A stretch of DNA of 64,000 nt from Solwaraspora sp. WMMA2056 (lineage in GTDB: Bacteria; Actinomycetota; Actinomycetes; Mycobacteriales; Micromonosporaceae), in contig NZ_CP128360.1 of NCBI RefSeq assembly GCF_030345095.1, positions 4,836,001-4,900,000 of the forward strand, given 5' to 3'. Positions within the stretch are counted from its first letter, which is position 1. Every line of letters starts with the position of its first letter. Below the pieces are notes generated by a model. That model ran no database searches, was not told the origin of the DNA, and worked only from the letters and a program-made list of their open reading frames with translations. The position numbers were made by a program, and so were the translations under genes. Below, piece by piece: positions 15,343 to 24,652 of this stretch.

Positions 15343-16317
15343 ATGCGCACGTCCACCGTCGGCGCGAGGCGGACCCCACCGGGTGAGCCCGCGACGGGTG
15401 AGCGCCGACCGGCGGCGCCGTCACCGCGCCGCCGCCGGTCCGGCGACGGGCTCGCCGGCTACCTGTTCCTGTCACCCTGGATCGTCGGCATCGCGCTGCT
15501 GACCATCGGCCCGATGGCCGCCTCGCTGTACCTGTCGTTCACCGACTACAACCTGTTCACCACCCCGGAGTGGGTCGGCCTGGACAACTACCGACGGCTC
15601 TTCGACGACAGCCGGTGGCTGCAGTCGGTGCAGGTGACCGTGACGTACGTGCTGCTGGCCGTACCGCTCAAACTCGCGGCGGCGCTCGCGGTCGCGATGC
15701 TGCTCGACACCCCCCGACGCGGCCAGGGCGGATACCGGACGGCCTTCTACGGACCGTCGCTGATCGGTGCCAGCGTCAGCATCGCGATCGTCTGGAAGGC
15801 GCTGTTCAGCGAGGACGCGATCGTCGACCGGGCGCTCGGGGCGGTCGGGCTGCCCACCGGTGGCTGGGTCGGCAACCCCGACTTCTCCCTGCTGATGCTG
15901 GTGCTGCTGGCCGTCTGGCAGTTCGGCGCACCGATGGTGATCTTCCTTGCCGGGCTCAAGCAGGTGCCCCGGGAACTCTACGAGGCCGCCGAGGTCGACG
16001 GCGCCGGCCGGTGGCGGCGGTTCCGGGCGGTGACCGTACCGATAATCTCACCGGTGATCTTCTTCAACCTCCTGCTGGAGACGATCAACTCATTCCAGAT
16101 CTTCACCTCGGCGTACATCGTCGGCGGACGCAATGGCAGCCCGGCCGGGTCGACCCTGTTCTACACGGTCTACCTGTACGACCGGGGCTTCACCGACTTC
16201 CGGATGGGCTACGCCTCGGCGATGGCCTGGATGCTGCTGCTCGGCGTCGGCCTGGTGACCACGCTGCTGTTCCGCACCGCGCGGGGCTGGGTCCACTACG
16301 CGGGAGACGCACGATGA
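15343..16317 (+). CDS. sugar ABC transporter permease (MalF-type)
   Basis: A 324-residue inner-membrane permease with six hydrophobic helices after a Pro/Arg-rich cytoplasmic tail (1-38). The ATPase-docking EAA loop is VPRELYEAAEVDGAGRWRRF (about 208-227). It begins 20 nt after the binding protein and overlaps the second permease by ATGA. The partner ATPase is not encoded in this window and is probably a shared MsiK-type protein, as in many actinobacteria. Confidence 0.93.
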   Translation: MRTSTVGARRTPPGEPATGERRPAAPSPRRRRSGDGLAGYLFLSPWIVGIALLTIGPMAASLYLSFTDYNLFTTPEWVGLDNYRRLFDDSRWLQSVQVTVTYVLLAVPLKLAAALAVAMLLDTPRRGQGGYRTAFYGPSLIGASVSIAIVWKALFSEDAIVDRALGAVGLPTGGWVGNPDFSLLMLVLLAVWQFGAPMVIFLAGLKQVPRELYEAAEVDGAGRWRRFRAVTVPIISPVIFFNLLLETINSFQIFTSAYIVGGRNGSPAGSTLFYTVYLYDRGFTDFRMGYASAMAWMLLLGVGLVTTLLFRTARGWVHYAGDAR

Positions 16318-17168
16318 GCGGGCGGGCCGGTCACCGACGACTGCGGCACAGCGTCGGCTGGCACCTGGCGGCGCTGGCGTTGCTGGCGGTGGTCCTCTAC
16401 CCGGTGGGCTGGGTGGTCTCGGCGTCGTTCACCCCGTCGGCGTCGATCCTCGGCGACCTTCGACTGCTGCCCCGCGACCCGACGGTCGGCAACTACCAGC
16501 GCGCCGCCGAGGGTATGGCCGGCATCAGCACGCTGCGGTTCTTCTGGAACTCCACGGTGCTGGCGGTGCTCGCCGTGGTCGGCACCGTCGCGTCGTCAGC
16601 CCTCGCCGGGTACGCCTTCGCCCGGCTGCGGTTCCGGGGCCGCTCGACGATGTTCGTACTGATGGTCTCCACCCTGCTGCTGCCGTTCCACGTGCTCATC
16701 GTGCCGCAGTACGCGGTGTTCCAGCACCTGGGACTGGTCGACACCTACGTACCGCTGCTGTTGGGCAAGTTCCTCGCGGCGGAGGCGTTCTTCGTCTTCC
16801 TGATGGTCCAGTTCATCCGCACCATCCCGCCCGAGCTGGACGAGTCCGCCCGCATCGACGGTGCCGGGCAGTGGGGCACCTTCTGGCACATCATCCTGCC
16901 GCTGTCGCGACCAGCGATGATCACGACGGCGATCTTCACCTTCATCTGGACCTGGAACGACTTCCTCGGCCCGCTGATCTACCTCAGTACGCCGGACAAG
17001 TACCCGCTGCCGCTGGCCCTGCAGCTCTACATCGACCAGACGACGCTGTCGGACTACGGCGCGTTGATGGCGATGTCGATGCTGGCCCTGCTGCCGGTCA
17101 TCGGATTCTTCCTGTTCTTCCAACGCTTCCTGGTGGACGGGATGTCGACGTCGGGGCTGAAAGGGTGA
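16314..17168 (+). CDS. sugar ABC transporter permease (MalG-type)
   Basis: A 284-residue inner-membrane permease, second half of the channel. Six helices are visible, with the EAA loop IPPELDESARIDGAGQWGTF (about 182-201) and the C-terminal helix pair ending RFLVDGMSTSGLKG, typical of MalG-like subunits. The ATG is inside the stop of the first permease gene. A longer upstream open frame exists but lies wholly within the previous gene and is rejected. Confidence 0.93.
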   Translation: MSGRAGHRRLRHSVGWHLAALALLAVVLYPVGWVVSASFTPSASILGDLRLLPRDPTVGNYQRAAEGMAGISTLRFFWNSTVLAVLAVVGTVASSALAGYAFARLRFRGRSTMFVLMVSTLLLPFHVLIVPQYAVFQHLGLVDTYVPLLLGKFLAAEAFFVFLMVQFIRTIPPELDESARIDGAGQWGTFWHIILPLSRPAMITTAIFTFIWTWNDFLGPLIYLSTPDKYPLPLALQLYIDQTTLSDYGALMAMSMLALLPVIGFFLFFQRFLVDGMSTSGLKG

Positions 17169-17782
17169 CCGGCGACGACACCTCGGCGGCGCGGGCCGAC
17201 TGCCAGCGACGTGGTGCCCAGTTCGCCCTGTTCGGCGAGACCCTGCTGGTCGGGGTGCTGGTGCTGGCCGCGACCGTACCGCTGGTGACCCTGCTGGCGG
17301 CCCTCGCCGCCGGCTGCGCCCACCTGCGCGCGCACGTCGACGGCACCGGCAGCACCAGCGTCCGGGCCTTCGCCGCGACCGTACGGGCGGCACTGCCGGG
17401 CAGTTGGCCGTGGTCGCTGGCGGTGCTGGCCGCCGCCGGGCTGCTGGCGTTCGACGCGGCGGTGGCGCGCACCGGGCGACTGCCCGGCGGCGGCCTCGTC
17501 GCGGCCGTCTGCCTGCTCGCCGCCGTGGCACTCGCGGCGCTGGCACTGCGGGCCGCGCAGTTGTGGCGGCCGGGGGCGCGCTGGGCCGTGACGCTGCGGG
17601 CCGCGACGATCCGCACGGTGCACGACCCCGGCGGTACGGCGTTGCTCGGGCTCGCCGTCGGCGGGCTGGTGCTGGTCACCTGGCAGCTGACCCCGTTGGC
17701 GGTGCCGATGACCGGCTGCGTGGTGCTGGCGGCGGTGTCGGTGGCCCGCCGGCCGGCGGCACGGGCCGACAGACGCGGGTGA
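17165..17782 (+). CDS. YesL/DUF624-like membrane protein of the sugar operon
   Basis: A 205-residue membrane protein starting at a GTG that overlaps the preceding stop. Four to five hydrophobic segments are visible. The opening pattern (FALFGETLLVGVLVLAATVP, then a loop and VRAFAATVRAALPGS) resembles the DUF624/YesL family often found in sugar-uptake operons. The function is unknown; a role in transporter assembly or regulation is only inferred from position. Confidence 0.65.
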   Translation: MTGDDTSAARADCQRRGAQFALFGETLLVGVLVLAATVPLVTLLAALAAGCAHLRAHVDGTGSTSVRAFAATVRAALPGSWPWSLAVLAAAGLLAFDAAVARTGRLPGGGLVAAVCLLAAVALAALALRAAQLWRPGARWAVTLRAATIRTVHDPGGTALLGLAVGGLVLVTWQLTPLAVPMTGCVVLAAVSVARRPAARADRRG

Positions 17783-17790
17783 CGCCCGGC

Positions 17791-19194
17791 TCAGTCGTGC
17801 AGTTGGGCCAGGTGACGGATCTTGTTCATCGCGTCCAGCGCGGCGACCTTGTACGCCTCGGCGAGGGTCGGGTAGTTGAACACCGCGTCGACGAAGTAGT
17901 CGATGGTGCCGTGGCAACCCATCACCGCCTGCCCGATGTGGACGAGTTCGGTGGCACCGGTGCCGAAGATGTGCACCCCGAGCAACTGCCGGGTCTCCGG
18001 GGCGACCAGCAGCTTGAGCATCCCGTACGAGTCACCGATGATCTGCCCCCGGGCGAGCTCGCGGTAGCGGGCCATCCCGACCTCGAACGGCACCCGCTGG
18101 TCGGTGAGCTGGTCCTCGGTCGCGCCGATGAAGCTCATCTCCGGGATGGTGTAGATGCCGATCGGCTGTAGTTGCGGCATGCCGCGCGCCGGCTCGCCGC
18201 AGGCGTGGTGCGCGGCGAGACGGCCCTGCTCCATCGAGGTGGAGGCCAGCGCGGGGAAGCCGATGATGTCGCCCACCGCGTAGATGTGCCCGGCCGAGGT
18301 CTGGAAGTTCTCGTTGACCTCGACCCGGCCGCGCGGGTCGGCGGACAGGCCGGCCCGTTCCAGGTCGAGGTCGGCGGCGACGCCCTGGCGTCCGGCCGAG
18401 TACATCACCGTGTCGGCGGCGATCCGCTTGCCGCTTTCCAGCACGGCGACCGCGCCCTTGGCGTGGCGCTGCACCGACGCCACCTCCTCGCCGAAGCGGA
18501 AGGTGACGGCCAGGTCACGCAGGTGGTACTTCAGTGCTTCCACGATCTCCAGGTCGCAGAACTCCAGCATCCGGTCGCGGCGTTCCACGACGGTGACCTC
18601 GGAGCCGAGCGCGGCGAACATCGAGGCGTACTCGATGCCGATGACACCGGCACCGACCACCAGCATCGACTGCGGTACGCGTTCGAGGTTGATGATGCCG
18701 TCCGAGTCGATGATCGTCTGCTCGTCGAAGTCGACGCTGGCCGGTCGGGCCGGTCGGGTCCCCGCCGCGATCACGATCTTCTCCGCGGTGACCTTGTTGC
18801 CGTGCCCCGACGGGTCCGTCACGACCACCGTGTGCGGATCGTCGAAGCGGGCCGTCCCGGTCATGATCCGCACCCGGTTGCGGGTCAGCTGGCTGCGGGT
18901 GACATCGATCTCCCGGCCGATGACGTGCTGGGTACGGGCCGCCAGGTCACTGACCGTGATGTCGTCCTTGACCCGGTAACTGCGGCCGTAGACCTCGCGC
19001 TGGTTGAGTCCGGTCAGGTAGAGCACCGCCTCGCGCAGCGTCTTGGACGGGATCGTCCCGGTGTTGATGCACACCCCACCGAGCATGTGCGCCCGTTCGA
19101 CGACCATGACCCGCCGGTCGAGCTTTGCCGCGGCGATCGCCGCCTTCTGTCCGCTGGGGCCGGAACCGATCACGAGCACGTCGACGTCATACAC
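17791..19194 (-). CDS. sthA: soluble (Si-specific) NAD(P)+ transhydrogenase
   Basis: A 467-residue cytoplasmic flavoprotein that interconverts NADPH and NADH. The FAD motif [18 protein letters not shown] is near residue 5. The site [14 protein letters not shown] has only one of the two redox cysteines of lipoamide dehydrogenases, which is diagnostic for SthA. The NAD motif is [19 protein letters not shown], the second FAD motif [17 protein letters not shown] 19194 gives the family length (E. coli 466) and has CACACT 6 nt upstream (leaderless). A longer frame back to 19308 would add an unrelated N-terminus. Confidence 0.92.
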   Translation of the reverse strand: MYDVDVLVIGSGPSGQKAAIAAAKLDRRVMVVERAHMLGGVCINTGTIPSKTLREAVLYLTGLNQREVYGRSYRVKDDITVSDLAARTQHVIGREIDVTRSQLTRNRVRIMTGTARFDDPHTVVVTDPSGHGNKVTAEKIVIAAGTRPARPASVDFDEQTIIDSDGIINLERVPQSMLVVGAGVIGIEYASMFAALGSEVTVVERRDRMLEFCDLEIVEALKYHLRDLAVTFRFGEEVASVQRHAKGAVAVLESGKRIAADTVMYSAGRQGVAADLDLERAGLSADPRGRVEVNENFQTSAGHIYAVGDIIGFPALASTSMEQGRLAAHHACGEPARGMPQLQPIGIYTIPEMSFIGATEDQLTDQRVPFEVGMARYRELARGQIIGDSYGMLKLLVAPETRQLLGVHIFGTGATELVHIGQAVMGCHGTIDYFVDAVFNYPTLAEAYKVAALDAMNKIRHLAQLHD

Positions 19195-19428
19195 CGCCCC
19201 AGTGTGCCAGCTCCGCGTTTCGGGGTGCTTACGCCCGCCCCACCCGTCCGGACCCACTACGGCGATGGATGGGTTGCCTTCCGCAGCGAAAAGCCTACTA
19301 TGGGGCATCGTGCGGCATACGAACGTGACGTGTGTGAATATATGGCGTCACGGACGCTAATGTCCGCTATGCCGTACGAAGCTGCTTCCCTCGTCTCCCT
19401 TCGCCCAGTCAGACAAAGAGGCACCACC

Positions 19429-19884
19429 GTGAGCCAGCCACGCCCCGCTCCCACCGGCCACTCTGGATACAGGTCCCCCCGGCGGTCCCGACGCCGCTCC
19501 GTCTGGCTGTGGGTTCTCGCCCCGGTCGTGCTGGCCGTCGGGGTCATCGCCGTCGGTGCGCTGACCCGCGAGGAACAGTTGCAGGCGACCCCGCAGCCGC
19601 TGACCAGCGGCACCACCGCACAGCCGACCCCGCCGGCCGACACCGACGGTTGGCAGGCCTGCCAGGACCTGCGCGAGCTCAGCGCGGCCGAACTCGGTCA
19701 CGACATCAACCGGGCGATCGCTCGGCAGGCACAGACCTCGACCGACGACACCATCGCCGCGCTGGGCAAGGAACTGGAACAGGCCACGGCACAGGCCGCC
19801 GACCAGGACCCCATCGAGGGCAACCTGGCGATCTCGGCCGCGCAGGTCAGCCTCCGGCAGGCCTGCGAACGGGTGTTCGGCTAG
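19429..19884 (+). CDS. hypothetical membrane-anchored protein
   Basis: A 151-residue protein. GTG 19429 has an AAAGAGG site 8 nt upstream. An Arg-rich cytoplasmic start (10-24) precedes one transmembrane helix (about 25-45), then a Thr/Pro-rich stretch and a helical extracytoplasmic domain with two cysteines (WQACQDLREL and RQACERVFG). I recognise no family. Upstream (19324-19366) two inverted repeats, CGTGACG/CGTCACG and CGGAC/GTCCG, surround an AT-rich GAATATATG and may be a promoter-operator. The gene ends 4 nt inside the convergent hydrolase gene. Confidence 0.65.
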   Translation: MSQPRPAPTGHSGYRSPRRSRRRSVWLWVLAPVVLAVGVIAVGALTREEQLQATPQPLTSGTTAQPTPPADTDGWQACQDLRELSAAELGHDINRAIARQAQTSTDDTIAALGKELEQATAQAADQDPIEGNLAISAAQVSLRQACERVFG

Positions 19885-20825
19885 TCGCGCCAGGCGTCGA
19901 ACGCGGTCCGGGCCACCTGCTCCACCACCGCGACACCGGCGTCGAAGGTGTCGTGGCGGTCGGACAGGATCGCCACCAGCCAGTCCCGGTCGCCCTCGGC
20001 GATCCGCCCGATGCTGTTCACCAGCCACCGGCCGTCGTGCTCGTCGACGGTGACCCAGCCGTTCTTCACCCAGACCCGCGAACCCGCCGACGACGCCCCG
20101 GCCGACACCCCCCACCGCTGCTCCGCTACGACGTCACCCATCAACTCCAGCACCAGCTCGCGTTCGGTCGAGCCCAGCGGTCCATCGTCGCCGGCCAGGG
20201 CCCGCATCAGCCGGATCTGGTCGGCGGCGGTGGTGGTCGTCGTCCCCCACGACGGCGTCGGCCGGGTCTCGGTCATCCCCAGCGCGGCGTTGGCGCGGTT
20301 CAACCCGGACACTCCACCCACCTGGGCGAACATGTCACTGGCCGCCGCGTTGTCGCTGACCGTGATCATCCGGGTGGCGGTCCGCCGCTGCGCGCCGGTG
20401 AGCCGACCCTGCTGGAGCAGCAACGCCGCCAGGATGTCCACCTTGACGATGCTCGCCGTCTGGAACCGCAGGCCGTCGCCGATCCGGAACCCGGTCCCCG
20501 TACCCTGGTCGACGACCGCGACACTGAGCTGCCCAGGCAGGTCGGCGGCGTACCGGCGGACCTGCTGCGCGGCGCGGACCGCACGCTCCCGTTGCTGAGC
20601 GACCGGGTCCGGGCGCGGTGGCGCCGTCGGTGCCGGCGCGTCGCCGAAGCGGGCCGCCACCCGGCTGCCGTTGGCCGAGGCCGGCAACCGGCCCGCCTCG
20701 TACCAGCCGTAGCCGGCGGCACCGGCCGCGAGCGTGCCGAGGACGCCCAGACCGAGCAGGGACCGCCGCGACGTCCCGCCGCGCCGCGTGTGCCGACCGC
20801 CGGTACGGACTCTTCTGCTCGCCAC
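19881..20825 (-). CDS. class A beta-lactamase-like serine hydrolase, exported
   Basis: A 314-residue protein with a twin-arginine-like signal (TSRRSLLGLGVLGTLAAG, about 18-35), suggesting Tat export. The catalytic triad motifs of the serine beta-lactamase/DD-peptidase fold are present: SxxK as TASIVKVD (Ser about 126), SDN in TVSDNAAASD, and KNG (in place of KTG) in VWVKNGWVTV. It could hydrolyse beta-lactams or act on peptidoglycan; sequence alone does not decide. GTG 20825 has GGAG about 5 nt before it. Confidence 0.82.
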   Translation of the reverse strand: MASRRVRTGGRHTRRGGTSRRSLLGLGVLGTLAAGAAGYGWYEAGRLPASANGSRVAARFGDAPAPTAPPRPDPVAQQRERAVRAAQQVRRYAADLPGQLSVAVVDQGTGTGFRIGDGLRFQTASIVKVDILAALLLQQGRLTGAQRRTATRMITVSDNAAASDMFAQVGGVSGLNRANAALGMTETRPTPSWGTTTTTAADQIRLMRALAGDDGPLGSTERELVLELMGDVVAEQRWGVSAGASSAGSRVWVKNGWVTVDEHDGRWLVNSIGRIAEGDRDWLVAILSDRHDTFDAGVAVVEQVARTAFDAWRD

Positions 20826-21031
20826 GTCTGCTCCACCACGTCGCCACCGGTTCCGTTGCCGCCCGGTGGTACGGACCGGACCGCCGGAGCGTTCAATGCC
20901 TGGCTGGACCAGATCGGCAGGGAGGGCGCACCAGACGCACGACGCCCAGGCGAGGGGGCATGTCCGGGCGTGGTCGGACCCACCGCTTAAGGTGGCAGCC
21001 ATCCCTCCGATGACGAACAGGCGGACCGACG

Positions 21032-21898
21032 ATGGCGGACACGGCTGCAGTTGGCGCACTCGGTGCCGGTGACCACGCCTGTCTGACCTTCTCCGACCAG
21101 GAGGAGCGGTTGGACCTGGTCGCAGCCTTCGTGCGGGGCGGCCTGCGCGCCGGGCAGAAGGTCGTCTGCTGGACCGACTCGGTGAGCCCGGACGAGCTCA
21201 CCGGTGAGCTGCACGGCCGTTCGGTACGCCCCGGCTCGGCGTTGCGCCGAGGTCAACTGCGCATCGCCCCGGCCACCGGATCGCTGCTCGGTGACGTACC
21301 GGCCGACGCCGCCGGCATGGTCGACGCGCTGGCCCACGAGATGCACGTCGCCACCCGGGAGGGCTACCCCGGCCTGCGGGTCACCGCGGACATGTGCTGG
21401 GCGACCCGACCGTTCGCCGCCGCCGAACAGCTGCTCGAGTTCGAGACCCGGGTCGGCGAACTGTTGGCCCACGGCCAGCTCTGTCTGATCTGCCAGTACG
21501 ACCGGGGCCGGTTCGACGCGGTCACGCTCGCCTTCGCCGCGCGGGCGCACCCCCGGACGGTGGCCGCCCAGGTCTACCTCGAGCATCCACTGCTGCGGAT
21601 CTGTCGGCAGTACAGCCCGCCCGGGGTGCGGATCGCCGGTGAGCTCGACTACCGGCACAAGGACGTCCTGGAGCTGGCGTTGGCCGAATCCGTGCGCATC
21701 GACCGGCGGATGCACCTCAACCTGACCGCCCTCGACTACATCGACGGCGCCTGCGCCGGGATCGTCGTCGCGGCGGCCCGGGCACTGCCCCGGTCCCGGC
21801 GGATGACCATCTCCTGTCGTCGGCTGGTCGGCACGGTACTGTCCCTGGTCGGCGCGGATGACGTGGCCCAGCTACGGGTACAGAGACGCCATGAGTAG
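21032..21898 (+). CDS. MEDS-domain / STAS-domain signalling protein
   Basis: A 288-residue cytoplasmic protein. Residues about 8-170 resemble the MEDS (methanogen/methylotroph DcmR sensory) domain: GDHACLTFSDQEERLDLVAAFVRGGL near the start and LLAHGQLCLICQYDRGRF near its end. The C-terminus (about 200-285) is a STAS-like anti-sigma antagonist fold. Such proteins sense a small ligand and bind partner-switch kinases. It overlaps the next gene, an RsbW-like ATPase, by 8 bp, strongly suggesting they work as a pair. Confidence 0.82.
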   Translation: MADTAAVGALGAGDHACLTFSDQEERLDLVAAFVRGGLRAGQKVVCWTDSVSPDELTGELHGRSVRPGSALRRGQLRIAPATGSLLGDVPADAAGMVDALAHEMHVATREGYPGLRVTADMCWATRPFAAAEQLLEFETRVGELLAHGQLCLICQYDRGRFDAVTLAFAARAHPRTVAAQVYLEHPLLRICRQYSPPGVRIAGELDYRHKDVLELALAESVRIDRRMHLNLTALDYIDGACAGIVVAAARALPRSRRMTISCRRLVGTVLSLVGADDVAQLRVQRRHE

Positions 21899-22349
21899 CC
21901 CGGATCCGCAGCCGACGGGCACCGGCGGCCGTCCCGAGGGCGTGGCGGCGACCGACGGCCGCCTCGAGCACCAGTTCGACGGTGACGGGCTGTACGGGCT
22001 GCGGGCGACGCTCAGCGCGCACGCCCCCCGGCTGGAGTTGTCCGCCGAGCAGACCGAACACCTGCTGATCGTCGCCGGCGAACTCGCCACCAACGCGATC
22101 CGCCACGGCGGTGGGGGCGGCCGGCTGCGGCTGTGGCGCGCGCAGGACAGCCTGTTCTGCCAGGTGAGCGACACCGGTCCGGGGATCGACGACCCGCAGG
22201 TGGGCAGCTTGCCGCCGGACCAGGAGCGCACCGGCGGCCGGGGCGTGTGGATCTGCCGGCAGCTGTGCGTCGCCCTGCTGATCGAGCGGGCCGTCCCGGC
22301 CCCGGGGGCGGTCGTCACCGCGGTCATCGACCTCAGGGCCGAGGGCTGA
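21891..22349 (+). CDS. RsbW-like ATP-binding anti-sigma factor kinase
   Basis: A 152-residue GHKL ATPase. The N box is ELATNAIRHGG (about 63-73), the G1 box DTGPGIDD (about 97-104) and the G2 box GGRGVWI (about 119-125). Such proteins phosphorylate STAS antagonists or sequester sigma factors. The ATG lies within the end of the MEDS/STAS gene. No sigma factor gene is adjacent, so the target lies elsewhere. Confidence 0.85.
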   Translation: MSSPDPQPTGTGGRPEGVAATDGRLEHQFDGDGLYGLRATLSAHAPRLELSAEQTEHLLIVAGELATNAIRHGGGGGRLRLWRAQDSLFCQVSDTGPGIDDPQVGSLPPDQERTGGRGVWICRQLCVALLIERAVPAPGAVVTAVIDLRAEG

Positions 22350-22374
22350 GGCCGTACCTGCCCGCCGGATGCAC

Positions 22375-23427
22375 TCAGAAGGCCAGCACCGCGACCACCG
22401 CGAGATAGCCGACGAGCAGCAGGGTGCCTTCGAAGCCCAGCCGACCCCAACCCCGCACCTGGCGTACCAGCAGGCCACCGAGGAGCAGCGTCGTCATCAG
22501 CATCGCCGAGGTGGTGAGGAACAGTTCGTCGGTGCCCGCCTGGTGGTAGAGCGAACCGTCGCGGTAGAAGAGGTCGCCGACGACCAGGTTGAGCGCGTCG
22601 AGGCAGTTGCCGCCCAGGACCGCCGCGACGGCCAGGGTGACCGCGCCCCGGCGGACCGCGGCGATCGCCGTGATGGCCTCCGGCAACGCGTTGATCAGGC
22701 CCATCAGCACCCCGCCGACGAAGCCCGCACGCAGCCCGGTCGCGGCCACCAGGCTCTCCCCGGCCAGGGCGATGACCCAACCGCCGGCCGCGACGATCAG
22801 GCCGACCGCGACGAAGCGGACCCACAGTGCCGGCAACGGTGGACTGTCGAGCGGTCCGTGGCTCTGCGGCAGGTCCTGGCGGGTGTCGACGGTGTCGACC
22901 GCTTGCCAGTACGGCGTAACGTCGGTGGAGTGCACGATCATGACGCCGCCGACGTAACAGCCCACCATCACCACCGAGACCGGGTGGACGCCGGCCACCG
23001 TCGCGTCAGGGGTGTAGGTGCCGAGCAGGGCGAGCGCCAGCAGCGCCAGCAGCAGGCAGCCGAAGAGCACGTTGGACAGCGAGGCGCTCGCGTGTTCGAG
23101 GTTGACCCGGCGGTAGAACAGGTCGGCGACCGCGACCGCGGTGGTCTGCGCGGCGATGCCGCCGACGGCGTTGCTGTACGCCAGTTGCGGCGCGGCGCCG
23201 GCGGCCGTCACCGCGGTCATCACGATGCCCGACAGCGAGGTCGCCAGGCCGAAGAAGATCGCCCCGAACAGCGCCTCGCCCCAGCCGGTGCGGTCGGCGA
23301 GTGCGTCGCCGAGGGCCACCAGTCGGACACTGCCCACCACAGTGAGTCCGCCGGCGGCGACGAACGCCACGACCGACCAGGAGATCGGCCAGCTCGCCGC
23401 GAGCACCGCGTCAGTCACAGGGAGCAT
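22375..23427 (-). CDS. sodium/calcium exchanger-family (CaCA) membrane protein
   Basis: A 350-residue membrane protein with ten to eleven helices in two halves, each with an alpha-repeat-like motif: FGLATSLSGIVMTAVTAAGA and NAVGGIAAQTTAVAVAD in the first, MGLINALPEAITAIAAVRRG and AVLGGNCLDALNLVVGD in the second. This is the CaCA cation/proton or cation/sodium antiporter pattern. The ALPEA segment carries the conserved acidic residue; the first repeat has SLSG instead, so transport could be altered. Ion specificity is unknown. Confidence 0.78.
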   Translation of the reverse strand: MLPVTDAVLAASWPISWSVVAFVAAGGLTVVGSVRLVALGDALADRTGWGEALFGAIFFGLATSLSGIVMTAVTAAGAAPQLAYSNAVGGIAAQTTAVAVADLFYRRVNLEHASASLSNVLFGCLLLALLALALLGTYTPDATVAGVHPVSVVMVGCYVGGVMIVHSTDVTPYWQAVDTVDTRQDLPQSHGPLDSPPLPALWVRFVAVGLIVAAGGWVIALAGESLVAATGLRAGFVGGVLMGLINALPEAITAIAAVRRGAVTLAVAAVLGGNCLDALNLVVGDLFYRDGSLYHQAGTDELFLTTSAMLMTTLLLGGLLVRQVRGWGRLGFEGTLLLVGYLAVVAVLAF

Positions 23428-23601
23428 TCTCTACCATGAGCTGCACAAAACCCGGCAGATCACCGTATAGCGCCCCGGCGAGCTCACAGGAGTCGTTCAG
23501 AAACCGCTGATATCGTCTGATCCACGTCCATTATGGACGCCTTGCCTCCGGCACCCGATCCCGCACAACGGATACGACATCACCGAACGAGAGGAACGTA
23601 C

Positions 23602-24582
23602 GTGGTCTTCAAGAAGATGTTGGGCGCCCTGGGCATCGGCGCCCCCAGCGTCGACACGGTGCTGCCCAACCCCAACATCCGCCCCGGCCTGGTCCTCAGC
23701 GGCCAGGTCAACCTGGTCGGCGGCAGCCACGAGACCCAGCTCGACCAGATCACCGTCAGCCTGGTCACCCGGGTGGAGGTGGAGGCCGGCGGCGAGGACC
23801 ACAACGCGACGGCCGAGTTCCACCGGGTCGCGGTGGGTGGCGGATTCTCCCTACGGGAGGGCCAGCAGGTCTCGTTGCCCTTCCAGTTCGCCGTACCGTG
23901 GGAGACCCCGGTAACGGACGTGTACGGCCAGCGGCTGCACGGGATGACCATGGGGCTGCGCACCGAGGTGGCGATCCCGGGCGCGATCGACCGGGGCGAC
24001 CTCGACGCGGTGCACGTGCACCCGCTACCGGTGCAGGAGCGCATCCTGGAGGCCTTCGCCCGGCTCGGTTTCGGCTTCAAGGGCGCCGATCTGGAGTACG
24101 GCCGGCTGCACGGCGTACCGCAGACCCTGCCGTTCTACCAGGAGATCGAGTACTTCGCCGCACCGCAGTACGCCGGCGGCATCCGGGAGGTCGAGCTGAC
24201 CTTCGTCGCCAGCGAGTACGGCGTGGACGTCGTGTTGGAGTTCGACAAGCGCGGCGGGCTGTTCACCCCGGGCCACGACTCGTACGGCCGTTACCGGGTC
24301 AGCCACGCCGACGCCGACACCGTGGACTGGACGGCGCAGGTGGACGGCTGGGTCCGACAGGCACTTTCCCAGCGGCAGTCGTTCCTCGGCGGCGGCGGGT
24401 ACGGCCAGCCGATGCACGGCGGGTACCCGCCGGCCCATCGGGGCGGGTCCGGCATGGGCGGCATGGTCGCGGGGGCGGTCGGCGGTGCCGCGCTCGGCTT
24501 CGCCGGCGGGATGGTCGCCGGCGAGGTGTTCGACAGCTTCGGCGACGACGGCGGCGGCGACGAGGACTTCGGCGAGGAGTGA
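23602..24582 (+). CDS. spo0M: Spo0M-family sporulation control protein
   Basis: A 326-residue protein of the Spo0M family (arrestin-like fold). It begins VVFKKMLGALGIGAPSVDTV, closely like family members, followed by GQVNLVGGSHETQLDQITVSL and PFYQEIEYFAAPQYAGGIREVEL. The last 70 residues are Gly-rich and end in an acidic tail. Spo0M affects sporulation and cell division in Bacillus; the role in actinomycetes is less clear. GTG 23602 follows a GAGAGGA site; a longer frame to 23533 lacks one. A large hairpin follows the stop. Confidence 0.9.
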   Translation: MVFKKMLGALGIGAPSVDTVLPNPNIRPGLVLSGQVNLVGGSHETQLDQITVSLVTRVEVEAGGEDHNATAEFHRVAVGGGFSLREGQQVSLPFQFAVPWETPVTDVYGQRLHGMTMGLRTEVAIPGAIDRGDLDAVHVHPLPVQERILEAFARLGFGFKGADLEYGRLHGVPQTLPFYQEIEYFAAPQYAGGIREVELTFVASEYGVDVVLEFDKRGGLFTPGHDSYGRYRVSHADADTVDWTAQVDGWVRQALSQRQSFLGGGGYGQPMHGGYPPAHRGGSGMGGMVAGAVGGAALGFAGGMVAGEVFDSFGDDGGGDEDFGEE

Positions 24583-24591
24583 CCGACGTAC

Positions 24592-24652
24592 GGTCGTGGG
24601 CGTCCGGGTGCGACGCGGGAGACGCGTCGCACAAATGCGGATGCCCACGACC
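24592..24652 (+). terminator. large two-tier hairpin after spo0M
   Basis: An outer stem of 15 bp (24592-24606 with 24638-24652, one G-U) encloses an inner perfect 9-bp stem TGCGACGCG/CGCGTCGCA (24609-24617 with 24623-24631) with a GGAGA loop. It begins 10 nt after the stop. No T-run. Strong terminator candidate. Confidence 0.7.

Noticed and set aside
15570-16313. N-terminal extension of the second sugar permease
   Set aside because: It is inside the first permease gene in another frame; ATGA overlap at 16314 is the proper start.
18172-19428. Long upstream extension of the small membrane protein at 19429
   Set aside because: It is antisense to sthA and has composition typical of shadow frames; a ribosome binding site supports GTG 19429.
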